Below, piece after piece: positions 37,752-51,600 of a DNA stretch of 64,000 nt (the stretch's first letter is position 1; each line of letters opens with the position of its first letter). This DNA is from Luidia sarsii (lineage: Eukaryota; Echinodermata; Asteroidea; Paxillosida; Luidiidae). A model generated the notes under the pieces. That model had not been told where the DNA came from and searched no databases. It worked only from the letters and a program-made list of their open reading frames with translations. The stretch covers positions 5,580,621 through 5,644,620 of the forward strand of contig OX465117.1 in the NCBI GenBank assembly GCA_949987565.1. Reading direction: 5' to 3'. Made by a program: the position numbers and the translations under genes.

Positions 37752-40700
37752 TCATACTATGTTCGATTTAAGATTTTTCAAAGCTGATGCATAGGTGTTC
37801 TCCAGGTCTGTTTGCAGGCTAAGTTTTAGCTTTGTCAAGTGAATAATGATTGAGATATTAACGAGTAAAGTATATTTTTCTTTGCAGTTTCTCTCCGCGG
37901 ACTGACTGTTGGGTACTGCTGTATGCACACACAAGCTGCCTACCTGACAGAGGTTGGTTCTCTTTGCTTGATCATAAAATCATCATACTATGTTCGATTT
38001 AAGATTTTTCAAAGCTGATGCATAGGTGTTCTCCAGGTCTGTTAGCAGGCTAAGTTTTAGCTTTGTCAAGTGAATAATGAATGAGATATTAACGAGCAAA
38101 GTGTATTTTTCTTTGCAGTTTCTCTCCGCCGTCTGACTGTTGTGTACTGCTGTATGCACACACAAGCTGCCTAGCTGACAGAGGTTGGTTCTCTTTGCTT
38201 GATCATCAAATCATCATACTGTGTTCGATTTCAGATTTTTCAAAGCTGATGCATAGGTGTTCTCCAGGTCTGTTTGCTGGCTAAGTTTTATCTTTGTCAA
38301 GTGATTAATGAATGAGATATTAACGAGCAAAGTGTATTTTTCTTTACAGTTGCTCTCCGCCGTCTGACTGTTGTGTACTGCTGTATGCACACACAAGCTG
38401 TCTAGCTGACAGAGGTTGGTTCTCTTTGCTTGATCATCAAATCATCATACTATGTTCGATTTCAGATTTTTCAAAGCTGATGCATAGGTGTTCTCCAGGT
38501 CTGTTAGCAGGCTAAGTTTTAGCTTTGTCAAGTGATTAATGAATGAGATATTAACGAGCAAAGTGTATTTTTCTTTACAGTTGCTCTCCGCCGTCTGACT
38601 GTTGTGTACTGCTGTATGCACACACAAGCTGCCTAGCTGACAGAGGTTGGTTCTCTTTGCTTGATCATCAAATCATCATACTATGCTCGATTTCAGATTT
38701 TTCAAAGCTGATGCATAGGTGTTCTCCAGGTCTGTTAGCAGGCTAAGTTTTAGCTTTGTCAAGTGAATAATGAATGAGATATTAACGAGCAAAGTGTATT
38801 TTTCTTTGCAGTTTCTCCCCGCCGACTGACTGTTGTGTACTGCTGTATGCACACACAAGCTGCCTACCTGACAGAGGTTGGTTATCTTTGCTAGATCATC
38901 AAATCATCATACTATGTTCGATTTAAGATTTTTCAAAGCTGATGCATAGGTGTTCTCCAGGTCTGTTTGCAGGCTAAGTTTTAGCTTTGTCAAGTGAATA
39001 ATGAATGAGATATTAACGAGCAAAGTGTATTTTTCTTTACAGTTGCTCTCCGCCGTCTGACTGTTGTGTACTGCTGTATGCACACACAAGCTGCCTAGCT
39101 GACAGAGGTTGGTTCTCTTTGCTTGATCATCAAATCATCATACTATGTTCGATTTAAGATTTTTCAAAGCTGATGCATAGGTGTTCTCCAGGTCTGTTAG
39201 CAGGCTAAGTTTTAGCTTTGTCAAGTGAATAATGAATGAGATATTAACGAGCAAAGTGTATTTTTCTTTGCAGTTTCTCTCCGCCGTCTGACTGTTGTGT
39301 ACTGCTGTATGCACACACAAGCTGCCTAGCTGACAGAGGTTGGTTCTCTTTGCTTGATCATCAAATCATCATACTGTGTTCGATTTCAGATTTTTCAAAG
39401 TTGATGCATAGGTGTTCTCCAGGTCTGTTTGCTGGCTAAGTTTTATCTTTGTCAAGTGATTAATGAATGAGATATTAACGAGCAAAGTGTATTTTTCTTT
39501 ACAGTTGCTCTCCGCCGTCTGACTGTTGTGTACTGCTGTATGCACACACAAGCTGCCTAGCTGACAGAGGTTGGTTCTCTTTGCTTGATCATCAAATCAT
39601 CATACTATGTTCGATTTAAGATTTTTCAAAGCTGATGCATAGGTGTTCTCCAGGTCTGTTAGCAGGCTAAGTTTTAGCTTTGTCAAGTGAATAATGAATG
39701 AGATATTAACGAGCAAAGTGTATTTTTCTTTGCAGTTTCTCTCCGCCGACTGACTGTTGTGTACTGCTGTATGCACACACAAGCTGCCTACCTGACAGAG
39801 GTTGGTTATCTTTGCTTGATCATCAAATCATCATACTATGTTCGATTTAAGATTTTTCAAAGCTGATGCATAGGTGTTCTCCAGGTCTGTTGGCAGGCTA
39901 AGTTTTAGCTTTGTCAAGTGAATAATGAATGAGATATTAACGAGCAAAGTGTATTTTTCTTTACAGTTGCTCTCCGCCGTCTGACTGTTGTGTACTGCTG
40001 TATGCACACACAAGCTGCCTAGCTGACAGAGGTTGGTTCTCTTTGCTTGATCATCAAATCATCATACTATGTTCGATTTCAGATTTTTCAAAGCTGATGC
40101 ATAGGTGTTCTCCAGGTCTGTTAGCAGGCTAAGTTTTAGCTTTGTCAAGTGAATAATGAATGAGATATTAACGAGCAAAGTGTATTTTTCTTTGCAGTTT
40201 CTCTCCGCCGTCTGACTGTTGTGTACTGCTGTATGCACACACAAGCTGTCTAGCTGACAGAGGTTGGTTCTCTTTGCTTGATCATCAAATCATCATACTA
40301 TGTTCGATTTCAGATTTTTCAAAGCTGATGCATAGGTGTTCTCCAGGTCTGTTAGCAGGCTAAGTTTTAGCTTTGTCAAGTGATTAATGAATGAGATATT
40401 AACGAGCAAAGTGTATTTTTCTTTACAGTTGCTCTCCGCCGTCTGACTGTTGTGTACTGCTGTATGCACACACAAGCTGCCTGGCTGACAGAGGTTGGTT
40501 CTCTTTGTTTGATCATCAAATCATCATACTATGTTCGATTTAAGATTTTTCAAAGCTGATGCATAGGTGTTCTCCAGGTCTGTTAGCAGGCTAAGTTTTA
40601 GCTTTGTCAAGTGAATAATGATTGAGATATTAACGAGTAAAGTATATTTTTCTTTGCAGTTTCTCTCCGCGGACTGACTGTTGGGTACTGCTGTATGCAC

Positions 40701-42140
40701 ACACAAGCTGCCTACCTGACAGAGGTTGGTTCTCTTTGCTTGATCATCAAATCATCATACTATGTTCGATTTAAGATTTTTCAAAACTGATGCATGGGTG
40801 TTCTCCAGGTCTGTTAGCAGGCTAAGTTTTAGCTTTGTCAAGTGAATAATGAATGAGATATTAACGAGCAAAGTGTATTTTTCTTTACAGTTGCTCTCCG
40901 CCGTCTGACTGTTGTGTACTGCTGTATGCACACACAAGCTGACTAGCTGACAGAGGTTGGTTCTCTTTGCTTGATCATCAAATCATCATACTATGTTCGA
41001 TTTCAGATTTTTCAAAGCTGATGCATAGGTGTTCTCCAGGTCTGTTAGCAGGCTAAGTTTTAGCTTTGTCAAGTGAATAATGAATGAGATATTAACGAGC
41101 AAAGTGTATTTTTCTTTGCAGTTTCTCTCCGCCGTCTGACTGTTGTGTACTGCTGTATGCACACACAAGCTGCCTAGCTGACAGAGGTTGGTTCTCTTTG
41201 CTTGATCATCAAATCATCATACTGTGTTCGATTTCAGATTTTTCAAAGCTGATGCATAGGTGTTCTCCAGGTCTGTTAGCAGGCTAAGTTTTAGCTTTGT
41301 CAAGTGATTAATGAATGAGATATTAACGAGCAAAGTGTATTTTTCTTTACAGTTGCTCTCCGCCGTCTGACTGTTGTGTACTGCTGTATGCACACACAAG
41401 CTGTCTAGCTGACAGAGGTTGGTTCTCTTTGCTTGATCATCAAATCATCATACTATGTTCGATTTCAGATTTTTCAAAGCTGATGCATAGGTGTTCTCCA
41501 GGTCTGTTAGCAGGCTAAGTTTTAGCTTTGTCAAGTGATTAATGAATGAGATATTAACGAGCAAAGTGTATTTTTCTTTACAGTTGCTCTCCGCCGTCTG
41601 ACTGTTGTGTACTGCTGTATGCACACACAAGCTGCCTAGCTGACAGAGGTTGGTTCTCTTTGCTTGATCATCAAATCATCATACTATGCTCGATTTCAGA
41701 TTTTTCAAAGCTGATGCATAGGTGTTCTCCAGGTCTGTTAGCAGGCTAAGTTTTAGCTTTGTCAAGTGAATAATGAATGAGATATTAACGAGCAAAGTGT
41801 ATTTTTCTTTACAGTTGCTCCCCGCCGACTGACTGTTGTGTACTGCTGTATGCACACACAAGCTGCCTAGCTGACAGAGGTTGGTTCTCTTTGCTTGATC
41901 ATCAAATCATCATACTATGTTCGATTTAAGATTTTTCAAAGCTGATGCATAGGTGTTCTCCAGGTCTGTTAGCAGGCTAAGTTTTAGCTTTGTCAAGTGA
42001 ATAATGAATGAGATATTAACGAGCAAAGTGTATTTTTCTTTGCAGTTTCTCCCCGCCGACTGACTGTTGTGTACTGCTGTATGCACACACAAGCTGCCTA
42101 CCTGACAGAGGTTGGTTATCTTTGCTAGATCATCAAATCA
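37752..42140. repeat. Nineteen-unit block, copy 1
   Basis: The order is e/j chimera, f-b-c-d-e-f-g-h-i-f-c-j-k-f-l-c, then two chimeras d/w (41679) and h/d (41910). The first seventeen units reappear at 42141 (offset 4389 bp, 19 units) and 48609 (offset 10857 bp, 47 units). The e/j chimera has TTTGCAGG on the left, AATGATTG, GTAAAGTAT and CCGCGG on the right, and leads into CATAAAATC. Confidence 0.94.
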
Positions 42141-45100
42141 TCATACTATGTTCGATTTAAGATTTTTCAAAGCTGATGCATAGGTGTTCTCCAGGTCTGT
42201 TTGCAGGCTAAGTTTTAGCTTTGTCAAGTGAATAATGATTGAGATATTAACGAGTAAAGTATATTTTTCTTTGCAGTTTCTCTCCGCGGACTGACTGTTG
42301 GGTACTGCTGTATGCACACACAAGCTGCCTACCTGACAGAGGTTGGTTCTCTTTGCTTGATCATAAAATCATCATACTATGTTCGATTTAAGATTTTTCA
42401 AAGCTGATGCATAGGTGTTCTCCAGGTCTGTTAGCAGGCTAAGTTTTAGCTTTGTCAAGTGAATAATGAATGAGATATTAACGAGCAAAGTGTATTTTTC
42501 TTTGCAGTTTCTCTCCGCCGTCTGACTGTTGTGTACTGCTGTATGCACACACAAGCTGCCTAGCTGACAGAGGTTGGTTCTCTTTGCTTGATCATCAAAT
42601 CATCATACTGTGTTCGATTTCAGATTTTTCAAAGCTGATGCATAGGTGTTCTCCAGGTCTGTTTGCTGGCTAAGTTTTATCTTTGTCAAGTGATTAATGA
42701 ATGAGATATTAACGAGCAAAGTGTATTTTTCTTTACAGTTGCTCTCCGCCGTCTGACTGTTGTGTACTGCTGTATGCACACACAAGCTGTCTAGCTGACA
42801 GAGGTTGGTTCTCTTTGCTTGATCATCAAATCATCATACTATGTTCGATTTCAGATTTTTCAAAGCTGATGCATAGGTGTTCTCCAGGTCTGTTAGCAGG
42901 CTAAGTTTTAGCTTTGTCAAGTGATTAATGAATGAGATATTAACGAGCAAAGTGTATTTTTCTTTACAGTTGCTCTCCGCCGTCTGACTGTTGTGTACTG
43001 CTGTATGCACACACAAGCTGCCTAGCTGACAGAGGTTGGTTCTCTTTGCTTGATCATCAAATCATCATACTATGCTCGATTTCAGATTTTTCAAAGCTGA
43101 TGCATAGGTGTTCTCCAGGTCTGTTAGCAGGCTAAGTTTTAGCTTTGTCAAGTGAATAATGAATGAGATATTAACGAGCAAAGTGTATTTTTCTTTGCAG
43201 TTTCTCCCCGCCGACTGACTGTTGTGTACTGCTGTATGCACACACAAGCTGCCTACCTGACAGAGGTTGGTTATCTTTGCTAGATCATCAAATCATCATA
43301 CTATGTTCGATTTAAGATTTTTCAAAGCTGATGCATAGGTGTTCTCCAGGTCTGTTTGCAGGCTAAGTTTTAGCTTTGTCAAGTGAATAATGAATGAGAT
43401 ATTAACGAGCAAAGTGTATTTTTCTTTACAGTTGCTCTCCGCCGTCTGACTGTTGTGTACTGCTGTATGCACACACAAGCTGCCTAGCTGACAGAGGTTG
43501 GTTCTCTTTGCTTGATCATCAAATCATCATACTATGTTCGATTTAAGATTTTTCAAAGCTGATGCATAGGTGTTCTCCAGGTCTGTTAGCAGGCTAAGTT
43601 TTAGCTTTGTCAAGTGAATAATGAATGAGATATTAACGAGCAAAGTGTATTTTTCTTTGCAGTTTCTCTCCGCCGTCTGACTGTTGTGTACTGCTGTATG
43701 CACACACAAGCTGCCTAGCTGACAGAGGTTGGTTCTCTTTGCTTGATCATCAAATCATCATACTGTGTTCGATTTCAGATTTTTCAAAGTTGATGCATAG
43801 GTGTTCTCCAGGTCTGTTTGCTGGCTAAGTTTTATCTTTGTCAAGTGATTAATGAATGAGATATTAACGAGCAAAGTGTATTTTTCTTTACAGTTGCTCT
43901 CCGCCGTCTGACTGTTGTGTACTGCTGTATGCACACACAAGCTGCCTAGCTGACAGAGGTTGGTTCTCTTTGCTTGATCATCAAATCATCATACTATGTT
44001 CGATTTAAGATTTTTCAAAGCTGATGCATAGGTGTTCTCCAGGTCTGTTAGCAGGCTAAGTTTTAGCTTTGTCAAGTGAATAATGAATGAGATATTAACG
44101 AGCAAAGTGTATTTTTCTTTGCAGTTTCTCTCCGCCGACTGACTGTTGTGTACTGCTGTATGCACACACAAGCTGCCTACCTGACAGAGGTTGGTTATCT
44201 TTGCTTGATCATCAAATCATCATACTATGTTCGATTTAAGATTTTTCAAAGCTGATGCATAGGTGTTCTCCAGGTCTGTTGGCAGGCTAAGTTTTAGCTT
44301 TGTCAAGTGAATAATGAATGAGATATTAACGAGCAAAGTGTATTTTTCTTTACAGTTGCTCTCCGCCGTCTGACTGTTGTGTACTGCTGTATGCACACAC
44401 AAGCTGCCTAGCTGACAGAGGTTGGTTCTCTTTGCTTGATCATCAAATCATCATACTATGTTCGATTTCAGATTTTTCAAAGCTGATGCATAGGTGTTCT
44501 CCAGGTCTGTTAGCAGGCTAAGTTTTAGCTTTGTCAAGTGAATAATGAATGAGATATTAACGAGCAAAGTGTATTTTTCTTTGCAGTTTCTCTCCGCCGT
44601 CTGACTGTTGTGTACTGCTGTATGCACACACAAGCTGTCTAGCTGACAGAGGTTGGTTCTCTTTGCTTGATCATCAAATCATCATACTATGTTCGATTTC
44701 AGATTTTTCAAAGCTGATGCATAGGTGTTCTCCAGGTCTGTTAGCAGGCTAAGTTTTAGCTTTGTCAAGTGATTAATGAATGAGATATTAACGAGCAAAG
44801 TGTATTTTTCTTTACAGTTGCTCTCCGCCGTCTGACTGTTGTGTACTGCTGTATGCACACACAAGCTGCCTGGCTGACAGAGGTTGGTTCTCTTTGTTTG
44901 ATCATCAAATCATCATACTATGTTCGATTTAAGATTTTTCAAAGCTGATGCATAGGTGTTCTCCAGGTCTGTTAGCAGGCTAAGTTTTAGCTTTGTCAAG
45001 TGAATAATGATTGAGATATTAACGAGTAAAGTATATTTTTCTTTGCAGTTTCTCTCCGCGGACTGACTGTTGGGTACTGCTGTATGCACACACAAGCTGC

Positions 45101-46067
45101 CTACCTGACAGAGGTTGGTTCTCTTTGCTTGATCATCAAATCATCATACTATGTTCGATTTAAGATTTTTCAAAACTGATGCATGGGTGTTCTCCAGGTC
45201 TGTTAGCAGGCTAAGTTTTAGCTTTGTCAAGTGAATAATGAATGAGATATTAACGAGCAAAGTGTATTTTTCTTTACAGTTGCTCTCCGCCGTCTGACTG
45301 TTGTGTACTGCTGTATGCACACACAAGCTGACTAGCTGACAGAGGTTGGTTCTCTTTGCTTGATCATCAAATCATCATACTATGTTCGATTTCAGATTTT
45401 TCAAAGCTGATGCATAGGTGTTCTCCAGGTCTGTTAGCAGGCTAAGTTTTAGCTTTGTCAAGTGAATAATGAATGAGATATTAACGAGCAAAGTGTATTT
45501 TTCTTTGCAGTTTCTCTCCGCCGTCTGACTGTTGTGTACTGCTGTATGCACACACAAGCTGCCTAGCTGACAGAGGTTGGTTCTCTTTGCTTGATCATCA
45601 AATCATCATACTGTGTTCGATTTCAGATTTTTCAAAGCTGATGCATAGGTGTTCTCCAGGTCTGTTAGCAGGCTAAGTTTTAGCTTTGTCAAGTGATTAA
45701 TGAATGAGATATTAACGAGCAAAGTGTATTTTTCTTTACAGTTGCTCTCCGCCGTCTGACTGTTGTGTACTGCTGTATGCACACACAAGCTGTCTAGCTG
45801 ACAGAGGTTGGTTCTCTTTGCTTGATCATCAAATCATCATACTATGTTCGATTTCAGATTTTTCAAAGCTGATGCATAGGTGTTCTCCAGGTCTGTTAGC
45901 AGGCTAAGTTTTAGCTTTGTCAAGTGATTAATGAATGAGATATTAACGAGCAAAGTGTATTTTTCTTTACAGTTGCTCTCCGCCGTCTGACTGTTGTGTA
46001 CTGCTGTATGCACACACAAGCTGCCTAGCTGACAGAGGTTGGTTCTCTTTGCTTGATCATCAAATCA
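42141..46067. repeat. Nineteen-unit block, copy 2 (first seventeen units)
   Basis: All seventeen units agree with 37752-41678 in reverse-frame translation, including the GATGCATGGG marker in k (40790 and 45180). After this the copy continues with an ordinary d-e instead of the d/w and h/d chimeras of copy 1. Confidence 0.95.
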
Positions 46068-47453
46068 TCATACTATGCTCGATTTCAGATTTTTCAAAGC
46101 TGATGCATAGGTGTTCTCCAGGTCTGTTAGCAGGCTAAGTTTTAGCTTTGTCAAGTGAATAATGAATGAGATATTAACGAGCAAAGTGTATTTTTCTTTG
46201 CAGTTTCTCCCCGCCGACTGACTGTTGTGTACTGCTGTATGCACACACAAGCTGCCTACCTGACAGAGGTTGGTTATCTTTGCTAGATCATCAAATCATC
46301 ATACTATGTTCGATTTAAGATTTTTCAAAGCTGATGCATAGGTGTTCTCCAGGTCTGTTTGCAGGCTAAGTTTTAGCTTTGTCAAGTGAATAATGAATGA
46401 GATATTAACGAGCAAAGTGTATTTTTCTTTACAGTTGCTCTCCGCCGTCTGACTGTTGTGTACTGCTGTATGCACACACAAGCTGCCTAGCTGACAGAGG
46501 TTGGTTCTCTTTGCTTGATCATCAAATCATCATACTATGTTCGATTTAAGATTTTTCAAAGCTGATGCATAGGTGTTCTCCAGGTCTGTTAGCAGGCTAA
46601 GTTTTAGCTTTGTCAAGTGAATAATGAATGAGATATTAACGAGCAAAGTGTATTTTTCTTTGCAGTTTCTCGCCGCCGTCTGACTGTTGTGTACTGCTGT
46701 ATGCACACACAAGCTGCCTAGCTGACAGAGGTTGGTTCTCTTTGCTTGATCATCAAATCATCATACTGTGTTCGATTTCAGATTTTTCAAAGTTGATGCA
46801 TAGGTGTTCTCCAGGTCTGTTTGCTGGCTAAGTTTTATCTTTGTCAAGTGATTAATGAATGAGATATTAACGAGCAAAGTGTATTTTTCTTTACAGTTGC
46901 TCTCCGCCGTCTGACTGTTGTGTACTGCTGTATGCACACACAAGCTGCCTAGCTGACAGAGGTTGGTTCTCTTTGCTTGATCATCAAATCATCATACTAT
47001 GTTCGATTTAAGATTTTTCAAAGCTGATGCATAGGTGTTCTCCAGGTCTGTTAGCAGGCTAAGTTTTAGCTTTGTCAAGTGAATAATGAATGAGATATTA
47101 ACGAGCAAAGTGTATTTTTCTTTGCAGTTTCTCTCCGCCGTCTGACTGTTGTGTACTGCTGTATGCACACACAAGCTGTCTAGCTGACAGAGGTTGGTTC
47201 TCTTTGCTTGATCATCAAATCATCATACTATGTTCGATTTCAGATTTTTCAAAGCTGATGCATAGGTGTTCTCCAGGTCTGTTAGCAGGCTAAGTTTTAG
47301 CTTTGTCAAGTGAATAATGAATGAGATATTAACGAGCAAAGTGTATTTTTCATTACAGTTGCTCTCCGCCGTCTGACTGTTGTGTACTGCTGTATGCACA
47401 CACAAGCTGCCTAGCTGACAGAGGTTGGTTCTCTTTGCTTGATCATCAAATCA
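46068..47453. repeat. Junction segment d-e-f'-g, h/f chimera, c/m chimera
   Basis: d-e-f'-g matches the starts of the blocks at 52536, 55770 and 61776. The unit at 46992 has an h-type left (GATTTAAG) and an f-type right ending in GTCTAGC, skipping the expected i unit. The unit at 47223 has a c/f-type left (AGCAGGC) and an m-type right (CATTACAG), and leads straight into M. The segment is therefore a double join between two block systems. Confidence 0.88.
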
Positions 47454-48608
47454 TCATACTATGTTCGATTTCAGATTTTTCAAAGCTGATGCATAGGTGT
47501 TCTCCAGGTCTGTTAGCATGCTAAGTTTTAGCTTTGTCAAGTGAATAATGAATGAGATATTAACGAGCAAAGTGTATTTTTCTTTACAGTTGCTCTCCGC
47601 CGTCTGACTGTTGTGTACTGCTGTATGCACACACAAGCTGCCTAGCTGACAGAGGTTGGTTATCTTTGCTTGATCATCAAATCATCATACTATGTTCGAT
47701 TTAAGATTTTTCAAAGCTGATGCATAGGTGTTCTCCAGGTCTGTTAGCAGGCTAAGTTTTAGCTTTGTCAAGTGAATAATGAATGAGATATTAACGAGCA
47801 AAGTGTATTTTTCTTTGCAGTTTCTCTCCGCCGTCTGACTGTTGTGTACTGCTGTATGCACACACAAGCTGCCTAGCTGACAGAGGTTGGTTCTCTTTGC
47901 TTGATCATCAAATCATCATACTGTGTTCGATTTCAGATTTTTCAAAGCTGATGCATAGGTGTTCTCCAGGTCTGTTTGCTGGCTAAGTTTTATCTTTGTC
48001 AAGTGATTAATGAATGAGATATTAACGAGCAAAGTGTATTTTTCTTTACAGTTGCTCTCCGCCGTCTGACTGTTGTGTACTGCTGTATGCACACACAAGC
48101 TGTCTAGCTGACAGAGGTTGGTTCTCTTTGCTTGATCATCAAATCATCATACTATGTTCGATTTCAGATTTTTCAAAGCTGATGCATAGGTGTTCTCCAG
48201 GTCTGTTAGCAGGCTAAGTTTTAGCTTTGTCAAGTGATTAATGAATGAGATATTAACGAGCAAAGTGTATTTTTCTTTACAGTTGCTCTCCGCCGTCTGA
48301 CTGTTGTGTACTGCTGTATGCACACACAAGCTGCCTAGCTGACAGAGGTTGGTTCTCTTTGCTTGATCATCAAATCATCATACTATGCTCGATTTCAGAT
48401 TTTTCAAAACTGATGCATAGGTGTTCTCCAGGTCTGTTAGCAGGCTAAGTTTTAGCTTTGTCAAGTGAATAATGAATGAGATATTAACGAGCAAAGTGTA
48501 TTTTTCTTTGCAGTTTCTCCCCGCCGACTGACTGTTGTGTACTGCTGTATGCACACACAAGCTGCCTACCTGACAGAGGTTGGTTATCTTTGCTAGATCA
48601 TCAAATCA
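47454..48608. repeat. Copy of M-f-b-c-d from 36597-37751
   Basis: Five units in the same order as 36597-37751, offset 10857 bp (47 units), including the rare d form with CAAAACTG. The shared segment starts within the preceding chimeric unit and continues unbroken into the following block. Confidence 0.92.
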
Positions 48609-51600
48609 TCATACTATGTTCGATTTAAGATTTTTCAAAGCTGATGCATAGGTGTTCTCCAGGTCTGTTTGCAGGCTAAGTTTTAGCTTTGTCAAGTGAA
48701 TAATGATTGAGATATTAACGAGTAAAGTATATTTTTCTTTGCAGTTTCTCTCCGCGGACTGACTGTTGGGTACTGCTGTATGCACACACAAGCTGCCTAC
48801 CTGACAGAGGTTGGTTCTCTTTGCTTGATCATAAAATCATCATACTATGTTCGATTTAAGATTTTTCAAAGCTGATGCATAGGTGTTCTCCAGGTCTGTT
48901 AGCAGGCTAAGTTTTAGCTTTGTCAAGTGAATAATGAATGAGATATTAACGAGCAAAGTGTATTTTTCTTTGCAGTTTCTCTCCGCCGTCTGACTGTTGT
49001 GTACTGCTGTATGCACACACAAGCTGCCTAGCTGACAGAGGTTGGTTCTCTTTGCTTGATCATCAAATCATCATACTGTGTTCGATTTCAGATTTTTCAA
49101 AGCTGATGCATAGGTGTTCTCCAGGTCTGTTTGCTGGCTAAGTTTTATCTTTGTCAAGTGATTAATGAATGAGATATTAACGAGCAAAGTGTATTTTTCT
49201 TTACAGTTGCTCTCCGCCGTCTGACTGTTGTGTACTGCTGTATGCACACACAAGCTGTCTAGCTGACAGAGGTTGGTTCTCTTTGCTTGATCATCAAATC
49301 ATCATACTATGTTCGATTTCAGATTTTTCAAAGCTGATGCATAGGTGTTCTCCAGGTCTGTTAGCAGGCTAAGTTTTAGCTTTGTCAAGTGATTAATGAA
49401 TGAGATATTAACGAGCAAAGTGTATTTTTCTTTACAGTTGCTCTCCGCCGTCTGACTGTTGTGTACTGCTGTATGCACACACAAGCTGCCTAGCTGACAG
49501 AGGTTGGTTCTCTTTGCTTGATCATCAAATCATCATACTATGCTCGATTTCAGATTTTTCAAAGCTGATGCATAGGTGTTCTCCAGGTCTGTTAGCAGGC
49601 TAAGTTTTAGCTTTGTCAAGTGAATAATGAATGAGATATTAACGAGCAAAGTGTATTTTTCTTTGCAGTTTCTCCCCGCCGACTGACTGTTGTGTACTGC
49701 TGTATGCACACACAAGCTGCCTACCTGACAGAGGTTGGTTATCTTTGCTAGATCATCAAATCATCATACTATGTTCGATTTAAGATTTTTCAAAGCTGAT
49801 GCATAGGTGTTCTCCAGGTCTGTTTGCAGGCTAAGTTTTAGCTTTGTCAAGTGAATAATGAATGAGATATTAACGAGCAAAGTGTATTTTTCTTTACAGT
49901 TGCTCTCCGCCGTCTGACTGTTGTGTACTGCTGTATGCACACACAAGCTGCCTAGCTGACAGAGGTTGGTTCTCTTTGCTTGATCATCAAATCATCATAC
50001 TATGTTCGATTTAAGATTTTTCAAAGCTGATGCATAGGTGTTCTCCAGGTCTGTTAGCAGGCTAAGTTTTAGCTTTGTCAAGTGAATAATGAATGAGATA
50101 TTAACGAGCAAAGTGTATTTTTCTTTGCAGTTTCTCTCCGCCGTCTGACTGTTGTGTACTGCTGTATGCACACACAAGCTGCCTAGCTGACAGAGGTTGG
50201 TTCTCTTTGCTTGATCATCAAATCATCATACTGTGTTCGATTTCAGATTTTTCAAAGTTGATGCATAGGTGTTCTCCAGGTCTGTTTGCTGGCTAAGTTT
50301 GATCTTTGTCAAGTGATTAATGAATGAGATATTAACGAGCAAAGTGTATTTTTCTTTACAGTTGCTCTCCGCCGTCTGACTGTTGTGTACTGCTGTATGC
50401 ACACACAAGCTGCCTAGCTGACAGAGGTTGGTTCTCTTTGCTTGATCATCAAATCATCATACTATGTTCGATTTAAGATTTTTCAAAGCTGATGCATAGG
50501 TGTTCTCCAGGTCTGTTAGCAGGCTAAGTTTTAGCTTTGTCAAGTGAATAATGAATGAGATATTAACGAGCAAAGTGTATTTTTCTTTGCAGTTTCTCTC
50601 CGCCGACTGACTGTTGTGTACTGCTGTATGCACACACAAGCTGCCTACCTGACAGAGGTTGGTTATCTTTGCTTGATCATCAAATCATCATACTATGTTC
50701 GATTTAAGATTTTTCAAAGCTGATGCATAGGTGTTCTCCAGGTCTGTTGGCAGGCTAAGTTTTAGCTTTGTCAAGTGAATAATGAATGAGATATTAACGA
50801 GCAAAGTGTATTTTTCTTTACAGTTGCTCTCCGCCGTCTGACTGTTGTGTACTGCTGTATGCACACACAAGCTGCCTAGCTGACAGAGGTTGGTTCTCTT
50901 TGTTTGATCATCAAATCATCATACTATGTTCGATTTCAGATTTTTCAAAGCTGATGCATAGGTGTTCTCCAGGTCTGTTAGCAGGCTAAGTTTTAGCTTT
51001 GTCAAGTGAATAATGAATGAGATATTAACGAGCAAAGTGTATTTTTCTTTGCAGTTTCTCTCCGCCGTCTGACTGTTGTGTACTGCTGTATGCACACACA
51101 AGCTGTCTAGCTGACAGAGGTTGGTTCTCTTTGCTTGATCATCAAATCATCATACTATGTTCGATTTCAGATTTTTCAAAGCTGATGCATAGGTGTTCTC
51201 CAGGTCTGTTAGCAGGCTAAGTTTTAGCTTTGTCAAGTGATTAATGAATGAGATATTAACGAGCAAAGTGTATTTTTCTTTACAGTTGCTCTCCGCCGTC
51301 TGACTGTTGTGTACTGCTGTATGCACACACAAGCTGCCTGGCTGACAGAGGTTGGTTCTCTTTGTTTGATCATCAAATCATCATACTATGTTCGATTTAA
51401 GATTTTTCAAAGCTGATGCATAGGTGTTCTCCAGGTCTGTTAGCAGGCTAAGTTTTAGCTTTGTCAAGTGAATAATGATTGAGATATTAACGAGTAAAGT
51501 ATATTTTTCTTTGCAGTTTCTCTCCGCGGACTGACTGTTGGGTACTGCTGTATGCACACACAAGCTGCCTACCTGACAGAGGTTGGTTCTCTTTGCTTGA

